Positions 17,238-25,433 of a stretch of 64,000 bases of DNA are shown in pieces. Within the stretch, counting starts at the first letter, position 1. Each line of letters opens with the position of its first letter. This DNA is from Actinomadura formosensis NBRC 14204. GTDB taxonomy: Bacteria; Actinomycetota; Actinomycetes; Streptosporangiales; Streptosporangiaceae. The DNA lies in NCBI RefSeq assembly GCF_001552155.1, contig NZ_BCQQ01000004.1, positions 1-64,000 on the forward strand. Direction: 5' to 3'. The notes under the pieces are model-generated. The model did not search any database, was not told where the DNA came from, and saw only the letters and a program-made list of their open reading frames with translations. The translations under genes were made by a program, and so were the position numbers.

Positions 17238-17281
17238 AGTACAACTGTGCTACTTCCGGGATAGTAGCACGACTGTGCTAC
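17238..17281. promoter_or_regulatory. Paired TetR operator
   Basis: GTAGCAC-GACT-GTGCTAC (17264-17281) is a perfect 7-bp inverted repeat. An imperfect copy, AGTACAACTGTGCTACT, is at 17238-17254. Both contain CTGTGCTAC, spaced 28 bp. The pair fills the gap between the membrane protein and the TetR gene, as expected for autoregulation and divergent repression. Confidence 0.7.
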
Positions 17282-17290
17282 AAATGGGGG

Positions 17291-17881
17291 ATGCCTCGAG
17301 TGGTGGACAGTGAGCAACGGCGACGGGACGTGGCGGCGGCGGTATGGCGGGTGATCCTGCGCGACGGGCTGGACCGGGCCTCGGTCCGCAACGTGGCGAG
17401 CGAGGCCGGGCTGTCGATGGGGTCGCTACGGCACTACTTCGCCACGCAGTCCGAGCTGCTGGCGTTCACCCTGCACGCGATCATCGAACGGATCCAGCAA
17501 CGGATAGCGACGCTTCCCCCGGGCCCCGACCAGCGTCGCCGCGCCGAACTGGTGCTGGCCGAACTGCTGCCGATGGACGAGGAGCGCGCCGTCGAGAACC
17601 GGGTATGGCTGGCCTTCACCGCGCGCGCGATGGTCGATCCGAAGTTGCGCGCCCTGCAGAGCGAGGGGTACGCCCTCCTGCGCGAGGGCTGCCGCGCCCT
17701 CGTACGCTCCCTGGACGTACCCGAACCCGCCGTGGAGTACGAGACCGACCGGCTGCACGCCCTTGTCGACGGCTTGGCCGTCCACGCCGCGACCCATCCC
17801 CACCTGACCACCCCGGCGCGGATGCGCGAGATCATCGCCGTCCACCTCGCCGAACTCGGCCGTCCCGCCGGGACCGCCTGA
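17291..17881 (+). CDS. TetR-family transcriptional regulator
   Basis: Protein of 196 aa with an N-terminal TetR helix-turn-helix (VWRVILRDGLDRASVRNVASEAG then LSMGSLRHYFATQSELL). The C-terminal domain contains Trp and charged residues as in the BetI/RutR-like C-terminal group; its ligand is unknown. It starts at ATG 17291 10 bp after a perfect palindrome, so it very likely represses itself and the divergent membrane protein. The catabolic-locus operators have a different sequence. Confidence 0.88.
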   Translation: MPRVVDSEQRRRDVAAAVWRVILRDGLDRASVRNVASEAGLSMGSLRHYFATQSELLAFTLHAIIERIQQRIATLPPGPDQRRRAELVLAELLPMDEERAVENRVWLAFTARAMVDPKLRALQSEGYALLREGCRALVRSLDVPEPAVEYETDRLHALVDGLAVHAATHPHLTTPARMREIIAVHLAELGRPAGTA

Positions 17882-18010
17882 CCGGCGCCCACGGCGGCGG
17901 GACCCCCGCCGCCGTCCGACCGCTCTTCTCTGCAACGCGGTCGGGGCGGGCGTTCTCCAAGTCCGCTGAGCCCTTCTCTGCGGTCACCGCGCTCGAACCG
18001 GTGGATCCGG

Positions 18011-19219
18011 TCAGGCGGGGATCCGCTCGATGAGGACGGCGACGCCGAGGCCCGCGGCTCCCGAGACCGCGGCGACGCCGTAGCGCCCCTCACGGCGTTC
18101 GAGTTCCTCGACACAGCCGCCGGTCATGATGGCCCCGGTGGCGCCGAAGGCATGGCCCATGGCGATGGTGCCGCCGCTGGGGTTGAGCCGGTCGGGTCCG
18201 GCGCCGAGGTCGCGGCGCAGCCGCAGGCACAGCGCCGAGAACGCCTCGGCGAACTCGAAGACGTCGATGTCGGCCGGAGTGAGCCCGGCCCGCGCGATGA
18301 CCGCCTCGACGGCCTGCTGCCCGGCGGTGAGCATGATGACGGGGTCGGTGGCCACGGTGGCCGAGCCGACGATGCGGGCGCGGGGGCGCAGCCCGGCGGC
18401 GCGGGCCGCGTCGGCGTCGCCGAGCAGGAGCAGCGCCGCCCCGTCGGCGAGGGCGGGGGACGTGCCGACGGTGTGCAGATGCTCGATCGTCCCGGCCTCG
18501 GGGTGGGCGGCGAGGGCGAGGGCGTCCTGGCCCTGCGCGCCGAGCTCGGCGAAGGCCGGCGGCAATTCGGACAGGGCTTCCAGGGTGGTCCCCGGGCGGA
18601 TCAGCTCGTCGCGGGCGAAGAGTGCGCCGCCGGGCAACGCGACGGGGACGACCGAGCCGTCGTGGCGGCCCGCGTCCCAGGCGGCGGCGGCCTTGTGCTG
18701 GGTCTCCACGCCGTAGGCGTCCAGCTCCTCGCGGGTCCACCCGTCGAGAGTGGCGTTGAGGTCGGCGGCGATGCCCATGTGCACCGATCCGATCCGGGCG
18801 ATCGTCTCCGGGTCGTGCCACAGCGGCCCGCGGTCGCTGAACATCGGGACGCGCGAGACGCTCTCGACCCCGCCCGCCACGACGAGCCCGAGGTCTCCGC
18901 CGCGGATGCGGGCCGCGGCCAGTGAGACGGCGTCGATCCCCGAGGCGCAGAACCGGTTGACCGTGCCGCCGGGGACACCGGGCCCCCAGCCCGCCAGCAG
19001 CGTCGCGGTACGGGCGAGGTCGGCGCCCTGCTCGTCGACCTGGGAGGCCGACCCGATGATCACGTCCTGGACGCGCGCGGGGTCCAGCCCCGTCCTGTCG
19101 ACGAGGGCCCGCTGGAGCCGCACGACGAGGTCCACCGGCCCGATCCCGTGCAGGGATCCGCGCGACGAGCCCTTCCCCCGGGCCGTACGCACGTAGTCCA
19201 GTACGAGGGCTTCGGTCAT
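18011..19219 (-). CDS. Thiolase-family enzyme lacking the second catalytic Cys (variant 2)
   Basis: Protein of 402 aa, paralogous to the enzyme at 11250. It keeps NRFCASG (C91) and GHAFGATG with the catalytic His. It has FAEAFSA instead of NEAFA and VSGAAGLG instead of the Cys-containing C-terminal motif. LVLDYVRTARGKG at the N-terminus and NPSGGTIAMGHAFGATG place it near FadA-type acyl-CoA thiolases. It is transcribed away from the SCP-x-type thiolase. Operator site 5 is 22 bp upstream of its start. Two independent copies with the same active-site change argue that the change is functional and not decay. Confidence 0.87.
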   Translation of the reverse strand: MTEALVLDYVRTARGKGSSRGSLHGIGPVDLVVRLQRALVDRTGLDPARVQDVIIGSASQVDEQGADLARTATLLAGWGPGVPGGTVNRFCASGIDAVSLAAARIRGGDLGLVVAGGVESVSRVPMFSDRGPLWHDPETIARIGSVHMGIAADLNATLDGWTREELDAYGVETQHKAAAAWDAGRHDGSVVPVALPGGALFARDELIRPGTTLEALSELPPAFAELGAQGQDALALAAHPEAGTIEHLHTVGTSPALADGAALLLLGDADAARAAGLRPRARIVGSATVATDPVIMLTAGQQAVEAVIARAGLTPADIDVFEFAEAFSALCLRLRRDLGAGPDRLNPSGGTIAMGHAFGATGAIMTGGCVEELERREGRYGVAAVSGAAGLGVAVLIERIPA

Positions 19220-19241
19220 GCGGCCTCTCCCGTCCTGCTAG

Positions 19242-19263
19242 TTACTCTCATAAATGTAGTGAA
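19242..19263 (+). promoter_or_regulatory. Catabolic-locus operator, site 5
   Basis: Contains TTACTCTCATAAATGTAGT. It matches site 6, 100 bp away, at 17 of 22 positions, as a direct repeat, and the wider consensus more loosely. It lies 22 bp upstream of the minus-strand variant thiolase, in opposite orientation to that gene. Confidence 0.58.
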
Positions 19264-19341
19264 GTTGTCGATGGTGAGCAAGGCTCGGATTTCAGAAAAC
19301 ATGGCTCTGTACTGCATCGCTGCGTAGCTGACATTGACGCC

Positions 19342-19363
19342 TAACTCTCACTACTGTAGTAAA
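19342..19363 (+). promoter_or_regulatory. Catabolic-locus operator, site 6
   Basis: Contains TAACTCTCACTACTGTAGT with the inner palindrome ACTAC-T-GTAGT. It ends 44 nt before the SCP-x-type thiolase start, in the same orientation. TACTGT may double as a -10 hexamer. Together with site 5 it brackets a 188-bp divergent promoter region. Confidence 0.58.
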
Positions 19364-19407
19364 AGGTTGAGGGGCTCCAGGTCGCCCCACCCGAAGGGAG
19401 CGGACAG

Positions 19408-20628
19408 ATGACCACGGGAACATCGGTACTCGGCGGCTACCAGAGCGACTTCGCGCGCAACTGGGCCCGCGCCGGCCTGGACTTCGCCGACCTCACCGAG
19501 CAGGTCGCCACCCGGACGCTGGAGGCCGCCGGGCTGGAACCCGGCGACATCGAGGTGATCCACGTCGGCAACGCCTTCGGCCAGCTGTTCACCGGCCAGG
19601 GCCAGCTCGGCGGCATGCCCGCCACCGTCCTGCCCGAGCTGTGGGGCGTGCCCGCCTCCCGGCACGAGGCCGCCTGCGCGTCCGGAGGCATCGCCGCGCT
19701 GGCGGCCATGGCGGACCTGGAGTCCGGCCGCTACGACGTGGCGCTGGTGCTGGGCCTGGAGCTGGAGAAGACCGTTTCCGGCGACCTGGCGGCGCGGCAC
19801 CTCGGCGCCGCGGCCTGGGTCGGGCACGAGGGCCAGGACGCCACGTTCATGTGGCCCTACATGTTCAGCGCCCTCACCGACGAGTACGACCGCCGCTACG
19901 GCATCGACGACGCGCACCTGCGCGCGATCGGCGAGCTCAACTTCCGCAACGCCCGCGCGAACCCGCTGGCCCAGACCCGCGCCTGGGAGCTGACCGACGC
20001 CAGCTTCAGCGCCGACGACACGGCGAATCCGCTGGTCGAGGGCAGGCTGCGCCGACACGACTGCAGCCAGGTCACCGACGGGGGAGCGGGCATCGTCCTG
20101 GTCAGCGACCGCTACCTGGAGCGCCGCCCCGAGCTGCGGAGCCGCGTCGCCCGGGTCCAGGGCTGGGGGCATCGCACCGTCGGGCTCTCCCTGGACCAGA
20201 AGATCCAGCGCTCCAAGGACGACCGCTACGTCCTCCCGCACGTCCGGCAGGCGGTGACCGACGCCTTCGGCCGCGCCGGGATCGCCGGGGTGGCGGAGAT
20301 CGACGTGATCGAGACCCACGACTGCTTCACCATGTCGGAGTACATGGCCGTGGACCACTTCGGCATCACCGCCCCCGGCGAGAGCTGGAAGGCCGTGGAG
20401 AACGGCGATCTGGAGAAGGACGGCCGCATCCCCGTGAACCCCTCCGGCGGGCTCATCGGCGTCGGCCACCCCGTCGGCGCGACCGGCGTCCGGATGCTCG
20501 TCGACGCCGCCCGGCAGCTCACGGGCACCGCGGGCGACACCCAGGTCGACGGCGCCCGGCGCGTGGCCACCCTCAACATCGGCGGCAGCACGACGACCGC
20601 CGTCACCTTCGTCATCGGACTCGGCTGA
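19408..20628 (+). CDS. SCP-x/lipid-transfer-type thiolase
   Basis: Protein of 406 aa of the thiolase superfamily, SCP2-thiolase branch. Motifs: nucleophile in EAACASGG (about C91), ETHDCFTMSE (the His-Asp-Cys-Phe motif carrying the second Cys), and NPSGGLIGVGHPVGATG (catalytic His). Such enzymes cleave 3-ketoacyl-CoAs of branched or steroid-like side chains; some are aldolases, but the HDCF motif argues for a thiolase. GAAGGGAG precedes the ATG. It leads an operon with dioxygenase 2 (11-nt gap) and the second tandem HxlR regulator. Operator site 6 lies upstream. Confidence 0.87.
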   Translation: MTTGTSVLGGYQSDFARNWARAGLDFADLTEQVATRTLEAAGLEPGDIEVIHVGNAFGQLFTGQGQLGGMPATVLPELWGVPASRHEAACASGGIAALAAMADLESGRYDVALVLGLELEKTVSGDLAARHLGAAAWVGHEGQDATFMWPYMFSALTDEYDRRYGIDDAHLRAIGELNFRNARANPLAQTRAWELTDASFSADDTANPLVEGRLRRHDCSQVTDGGAGIVLVSDRYLERRPELRSRVARVQGWGHRTVGLSLDQKIQRSKDDRYVLPHVRQAVTDAFGRAGIAGVAEIDVIETHDCFTMSEYMAVDHFGITAPGESWKAVENGDLEKDGRIPVNPSGGLIGVGHPVGATGVRMLVDAARQLTGTAGDTQVDGARRVATLNIGGSTTTAVTFVIGLG

Positions 20629-20639
20629 GGGAGCCCCTC

Positions 20640-22151
20640 ATGGACGTGGAGATCTTGGGCCGGGTCCTGTCGACCCTCCCCGAAGACGACGACCACCCCT
20701 ATCGGACCGGACCGTGGCGGCCCCAGACGACGGAGTGGAAGGCCGACGACCTCGAAGTCGTCGGCGAGATCCCCGCCGACCTGGACGGCCTCTACCTGCG
20801 CAACACCGAGAACCCCGTGCATCCGGCGCTGGAGCGCTACCACCCCTTCGACGGCGACGGGATGGTCCACGCGGTCGGCTTCCGCGACGGCAGGGCCTTC
20901 TACCGCAACCGCTTCGTCCAGACCGATGGGCTGCTGGCCGAACGGGAGGCCGGAGGCCCGCTGTGGGCGGGCATCGCCGAGCACCCCGGCAAGTCGCTTC
21001 GCCGGGACGGCTGGGGCGCGCGCGGCCGGATGAAGGACGCCTCCAGCACGGACGTGGTCGTCCATGCCGGGGTGGCCCTCACCAGCTTCTACCAGTGCGG
21101 TGACCTGTACCGGCTCGACCCGCTCACCCTGGAGACACTGGGCAAGTCCGACTGGGGAGGGATGTTCCCTTCCTGCGGGGTCTCCGCGCACACCAAGACC
21201 GACGGGCACACCGGCGAACTGCTGTTCTTCAACTACGGCAAGGACGCCCCCTACATGCACTACGGCGTCGTGGACGCCGGGAACCGCCTCGTGCACTACA
21301 CCGAGGTCCCGCTGCCGGGACCGCGGCTGCCGCACGACATGGCCTTCACCGAGAACTACGCGATCCTCAACGACTGCCCGCTGTTCTGGGACCCCGACCT
21401 GCTGGCCAAGGGGCACCACGCGGCCCGGTTCCGGCCCGACCTGCCGACCCGGCTCGGCGTGCTCCCGCGGCGGGGCGGCGCATCGGAGATCCGCTGGTTC
21501 GAGGCGGAGCCGACCTACGTCCTGCACTTCGTCAACGCCTACGAGGAAGGCGACGAGATCGTCCTGGACGGCTTCTTCCAGGGCGATCCCGAGCCCAAGG
21601 ACATCGGCGACGGCGGCTTCTACCAGCGCATGTTCCGTTTCCTGGCCCTCGACCGCATGCAGACCCGCCTGCACCGCTGGCGCCTGGACCTCAGGACCGG
21701 CCGGTGCAGGGAGGAACGGCTGTCGGAGTCGATCACCGAGTTCGGCGTCCTCAACAACACCTACGCCGGGCGCCGCCACCGGTACGCCTACGCCGCGAGC
21801 GGCGTGGCCGGCTGGTTCCTGTTCAACGGGCTGGTCAAGCACGACCTGCTCACCGGCGCCGAGGAGCGGTACGACCTCCCCGAGGGCGTCTACGGCAGCG
21901 AGCCCGCCATGGCGCCGAGGGTCGGCTCCACCGCCGAGGACGACGGCTATGTTGTTACCCTGACCAGCGACATGAACGAAGATCGCTCCGAATGCCTGAT
22001 CTTCGATGCCGCCCGGCCGGCCGACGGCCCGCTCGCCCGCGTCCTGCTGCCCGAACGCATCTCCAGTGGCACGCACGCCACCTGGGCCCCCGGTTCCGCC
22101 ATCCCCGGCTGGGCCGGCACGGACCCGCCGGCGACCGCGGCCGGCCTGTGA
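20640..22151 (+). CDS. Carotenoid-oxygenase-family dioxygenase 2
   Basis: Protein of 503 aa, paralogue of the enzyme at 9781. All four iron-ligand histidines are present: H184 (VSAHTK), H232 (LPHDMA), H296 (VLHFVNAYEE) and H479 (SGTHATW), plus FDGDGMVHAV. It should cleave a conjugated double bond with O2. Divergence from copy 1 is considerable (LYLRNTENPV against VYLRNGPNRQ), so the two may act on different substrates or in successive steps. GAGGGAG lies 7 nt before the ATG. It follows the SCP-x-type thiolase and precedes the HxlR-type regulator by 15 nt. Confidence 0.9.
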   Translation: MDVEILGRVLSTLPEDDDHPYRTGPWRPQTTEWKADDLEVVGEIPADLDGLYLRNTENPVHPALERYHPFDGDGMVHAVGFRDGRAFYRNRFVQTDGLLAEREAGGPLWAGIAEHPGKSLRRDGWGARGRMKDASSTDVVVHAGVALTSFYQCGDLYRLDPLTLETLGKSDWGGMFPSCGVSAHTKTDGHTGELLFFNYGKDAPYMHYGVVDAGNRLVHYTEVPLPGPRLPHDMAFTENYAILNDCPLFWDPDLLAKGHHAARFRPDLPTRLGVLPRRGGASEIRWFEAEPTYVLHFVNAYEEGDEIVLDGFFQGDPEPKDIGDGGFYQRMFRFLALDRMQTRLHRWRLDLRTGRCREERLSESITEFGVLNNTYAGRRHRYAYAASGVAGWFLFNGLVKHDLLTGAEERYDLPEGVYGSEPAMAPRVGSTAEDDGYVVTLTSDMNEDRSECLIFDAARPADGPLARVLLPERISSGTHATWAPGSAIPGWAGTDPPATAAGL

Positions 22152-22166
22152 AAGGCGAACTCCTCG

Positions 22167-23144
22167 TTGAGTCAGCGAAACGCCACCGAGACCGCGGCCC
22201 CGCTCACGGTGCACCCGCCGGACCGCCCCACCCGGCTGCCCCGCGGCACCACCAACGCCGTCGGCCTGACCCTCGGGCTGATCGGCGATGAGTGGAACCT
22301 GCTGATCCTCAGGTACGCGCTGCTGGGAGCCCGCCGCTACGTCGACTGGAAGGAGGCGCTGCCGATCTCCGACGCGGTGCTGACCCGCAGGCTGGCGGCG
22401 CTCACCGAGATGGGCGTGCTCATGAAGGCCGAGCACCGGGCCCGGTCCCGGCGTTTCGACTACGTCCTGACCAAGCGCGGCCGGGACCTGTGGCCCGTAC
22501 TGCTGACGATCTGGGCCTGGGAGTCGGCCTGGGTGGCCGGCCACCGCGAGCGGCTGCCGCGGATGGTGCACCGGGGCTGCGGCCGTGAGTTCATGCCCGT
22601 CCTCGGCTGCGGGGCCTGCGGGCTGCCGGTGCGGGCCGGCGACATCAGCGGCGGATTCGGACCGAGCGGCACCTGGAGCCGCTCGGTCCCCGCGGCGACC
22701 ACCCGGCGCAGGTCGCAGCCCTCGGGCGAGGCCGGCCTCTTCCCCGAGACGATGGCTCTGATCGGCAACCGCTGGTCGGCGGCACTCCTGGGCGCCGCGT
22801 TCCAGGGCGCCCACCGGTTCCGCGACTTCGAGCGGTGGCTCGGCGCCCCGCCCACGATCGTCTCCGACCGGCTGCGGGTCTTCTGCGAGCTCGGCGTGTT
22901 CGTCCAGACGCCCGGCGGCGAACGGGCCGCCTGGTCCAGCTACCGGCTGACCGAGAAGGGGCGCGCCTTCCACCCCGTCATCATGACCGCCGTCGACTGG
23001 GGCCAGCGGTGGTTCCGCGCCGCCGAAGGCCCCGCCCTCGTCTACACCCACCGCGCCTGCGGCCAAGACCTCAAGGTCAGACTCCTGTGCGACCGGTGCG
23101 GCGCAGTGCTGCGCGGCACCCAGGTAGCGGTGCTGCTCGACTGA
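22167..23144 (+). CDS. Tandem HxlR regulator with two H-C-C-C motifs (paralogue 2)
   Basis: Protein of 325 aa with the same layout as the regulator at 1499: HxlR unit, H-x2-C-x9-C-x2-C (H135, C138, C148, C151), second HxlR unit (FPETMALIGNRWSAALL), second motif (H295, C298, C308, C311). The spacing of all four ligand sets in the two proteins is identical. The start is taken as TTG 22167, 15 nt after the dioxygenase stop, with AAAGG about 12 nt upstream; a later in-frame GTG is possible. Being in the operon, it probably gives feedback control. The six operator sites are its candidate targets. Confidence 0.83.
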   Translation: MSQRNATETAAPLTVHPPDRPTRLPRGTTNAVGLTLGLIGDEWNLLILRYALLGARRYVDWKEALPISDAVLTRRLAALTEMGVLMKAEHRARSRRFDYVLTKRGRDLWPVLLTIWAWESAWVAGHRERLPRMVHRGCGREFMPVLGCGACGLPVRAGDISGGFGPSGTWSRSVPAATTRRRSQPSGEAGLFPETMALIGNRWSAALLGAAFQGAHRFRDFERWLGAPPTIVSDRLRVFCELGVFVQTPGGERAAWSSYRLTEKGRAFHPVIMTAVDWGQRWFRAAEGPALVYTHRACGQDLKVRLLCDRCGAVLRGTQVAVLLD

Positions 23145-23254
23145 TCGAGCGGGGCACATCACCCCATCGGGTGTGTGTGGCAGGTGTAGATGAGGCCCCT
23201 GGTTGCGGCCTTTGGATATGTGGCGTTGGGCCACAGGTCGTACTCTGGTCGGCG

Positions 23255-24769
23255 ATGGTTACACGAGGTGTGGAGGGTGCATATCAGGGTGCGCTTCGGG
23301 CGTTCCAGAACCCGATGCTCGATCTGCTCCACCGGACCTATGCGCCGTTCGTAGTTACGGTGCTGGCGATGATGTTCACGCCGGAGCGGTCGACGGTGGC
23401 GGTGGCGGAGGCCCATGCGGAGGTCGCCGACGCCCTCGACCAGTTGCGGGCCGCGGGCTACGGTGACGAGGACGACCAGCCCCTGCCGGCGGGGAATGCC
23501 CGTGACCTGTGCAGGCAATGGGTGCACGCGGGTTGGCTGGTGCGGCAGGTCTCCGACGACGTCGAGGTGTACCGGCTGTCCGCACACGGCGTCGGCGCGC
23601 TCGAAGTGGCCGGGCGGGTCGGCGGGGCGCGGACCAGGGTGTCGGAGTCCCGGGTCCGGACGCTGCTGGAGGCGGTCGAGCGGCTTGCGCAGGACGCGGA
23701 CCCGGACGTGATGGCCCGGATGGCGCGCCTCCAGACGGAGATCGATCAGCGTCGGCGGGAACTTCACCGGCTCGAACGGGGCGGCGCCGTCGACACCGTC
23801 GATGACGACCAGTTGCTTGAGGCGGCGGAGAACGTCCTGCATCTGGCACGGGAGTTGCCCGCCGACTTCGCCCGCGTCGCCGAGTCGATCAAAGCCATGC
23901 AGCGGGACGTCGTCGCCGACCTGCGGCAGGACGTCCGGCCGACCGGGGAGGTGCTGCGCGAGTACCTGGAGCGCGGCCGGCAGATCATGGACGCGACACC
24001 GGAGGGCCGCGCGTTCGCCGGGGCGTTGCGCCTGATCGGTGACCCGGCACAGATCGACGACCTGTGGAGTCTTCTGCGCACCGTGCTGCGGCACGGGTTC
24101 ACCGAGCTGATGCCGGAACCACAGCGGCGGGAACTCGCCGAGATCGCACGCCGGATCGAGCAGGGCGTCAAGGAGGTGCTGACCGCGCAACGGCAGGCGT
24201 CGCACGTCATCACCACCCAGGTGCGCAATCACGACCCGATGCGGGACCGCCAGGTGGACGAGCTGCTGCGGGACGTGATGTCCGGATTCCACACGTGGGT
24301 GCCCGGGTCGCGCCGCGGCACCGCCGTCGCCCCGCTGCGCCGCCTGCCGGTGGCCGACGTCAGGCATTTGCGGCAGACCGTGAGCGACCCGCGTCCGCCC
24401 CAGCCGCCCACGCCACTGCGGGAATGGGACGAGGCAGAGGACGTGCCAGCCGCGGACACCCGGGCCTGGGGTGGTCCACAGTACGCCGAACTGCGCGCAC
24501 ATCTGGCGGCGTTCGCGGGCGACGCGGACGAGGTCGACGTCGCGGCCGCCTTCCGCGCGGCGGCCGAGCGAATACGGCGGCCGGTGGATCTGCTCGGCCT
24601 GCTGGAGATCGCGCATGACCTCGGAATGACCGACACGGCCGAGGTCGCGGTGGTCGACACGGTCCGGCCGGACCAGACCCGGCGGCGGCTCGCGTTCGGC
24701 GGCGTGCGGGCCGCGAACCCGGCACCGGCCCGCGCCGCGGACGAGACACCGGGAAACCACGATGAGTGA
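23255..24769 (+). CDS. jetA: Wadjet subunit JetA (MukF-like kleisin, DUF3375)
   Basis: Protein of 504 aa. The N-terminus ([31 protein letters not shown]) and helical, Arg/Glu-rich middle ([28 protein letters not shown]) fit DUF3375 kleisins that close the JetC ATPase ring. In Wadjet the complex extrudes DNA loops and detects small circles. The ATG at 23255 has no good ribosome site; an in-frame GTG at 23270 region is an alternative. The stop overlaps jetB by 8 nt. It lies 110 bp after the HxlR-type regulator, but its genes form a self-contained operon. Confidence 0.9.
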   Translation: MVTRGVEGAYQGALRAFQNPMLDLLHRTYAPFVVTVLAMMFTPERSTVAVAEAHAEVADALDQLRAAGYGDEDDQPLPAGNARDLCRQWVHAGWLVRQVSDDVEVYRLSAHGVGALEVAGRVGGARTRVSESRVRTLLEAVERLAQDADPDVMARMARLQTEIDQRRRELHRLERGGAVDTVDDDQLLEAAENVLHLARELPADFARVAESIKAMQRDVVADLRQDVRPTGEVLREYLERGRQIMDATPEGRAFAGALRLIGDPAQIDDLWSLLRTVLRHGFTELMPEPQRRELAEIARRIEQGVKEVLTAQRQASHVITTQVRNHDPMRDRQVDELLRDVMSGFHTWVPGSRRGTAVAPLRRLPVADVRHLRQTVSDPRPPQPPTPLREWDEAEDVPAADTRAWGGPQYAELRAHLAAFAGDADEVDVAAAFRAAAERIRRPVDLLGLLEIAHDLGMTDTAEVAVVDTVRPDQTRRRLAFGGVRAANPAPARAADETPGNHDE

Positions 24770-25433
24770 AACGGACGGCGCGGACGACGGCTGGTCGACC
24801 GGCTCGGCGGCCGGCTTCATCGACCCGGTGGCGATGGAGGACGACCCGGCCGAACTGTTCGCCGGTGACACCGGCACGCTGGACGTGGCCGTGCGGCGGG
24901 TACTGGTACGGCTGCTGCAACGCAGGTTCCTGCTGGCCGAGAAGAACCCGGCGCAATGGCGCACGCTGCTGGAGAACCAGCAGATCATCGAGTCGCGGTT
25001 GCACGACCTGTTCGTCCGGCTCGTGGTCGATCACGACCGGGGCATCGCCTACAAACAGCAGGTGCGCTCGGCGGAACTGGACGTCCCGATCCTGCTGAAG
25101 GACGACCCCTACAACCGGGCCGAGACCCTGGTACTGGTCCACCTGCGGACCGTCTTCCAGCGGGAACGCGGCACCGGCGAGACGTCCGCGCGGGTCGACA
25201 TCGAAGAGCTGGAACAGACCGTCCTGACCTATTTCGATCCAGCCGACCACAACCTCGCCCGCAGCCAGCGCGAGATTCACAACGCGGTGCAGCGCCTGGT
25301 CACCGAGGGCCTGCTCGCGGAGGAGTCCACGGGCCGGTACCGCATCACGCCGCTGGTCGAGGTCGTGCTGAGCACCGAGAAGCTCACCGAACTGAACCAG
25401 TGGCTACGGGAGCAGAACGAGGTCGCGCCATGA
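24762..25433 (+). CDS. jetB: Wadjet subunit JetB (MukE-like, DUF4194)
   Basis: Protein of 223 aa, typical for JetB. It is a winged-helix protein with [16 protein letters not shown] near residue 50 and a C-terminal helix-turn-helix-like part ([31 protein letters not shown]). MukE-like subunits bind the kleisin JetA and regulate JetC. Its ATG overlaps the jetA stop (ATGAGTGA) and its stop overlaps jetC (ATGA), which supports strict stoichiometric expression. Confidence 0.9.
   Translation: MSETDGADDGWSTGSAAGFIDPVAMEDDPAELFAGDTGTLDVAVRRVLVRLLQRRFLLAEKNPAQWRTLLENQQIIESRLHDLFVRLVVDHDRGIAYKQQVRSAELDVPILLKDDPYNRAETLVLVHLRTVFQRERGTGETSARVDIEELEQTVLTYFDPADHNLARSQREIHNAVQRLVTEGLLAEESTGRYRITPLVEVVLSTEKLTELNQWLREQNEVAP

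Noticed and set aside
9781..22151. Carotenoid biosynthetic cluster
   Set aside because: No phytoene synthase, desaturase, cyclase or prenyltransferase is present. CoA ligases, an aldehyde dehydrogenase and thiolases indicate degradation.
20226..23234. 1002-codon open frame on the minus strand opposite dioxygenase 2 and the HxlR-type regulator
   Set aside because: It is Gly/Val/Ala/Arg-rich without any domain motif and runs antisense to two genes with intact catalytic or ligand residues. Long antisense frames are expected at this GC content.
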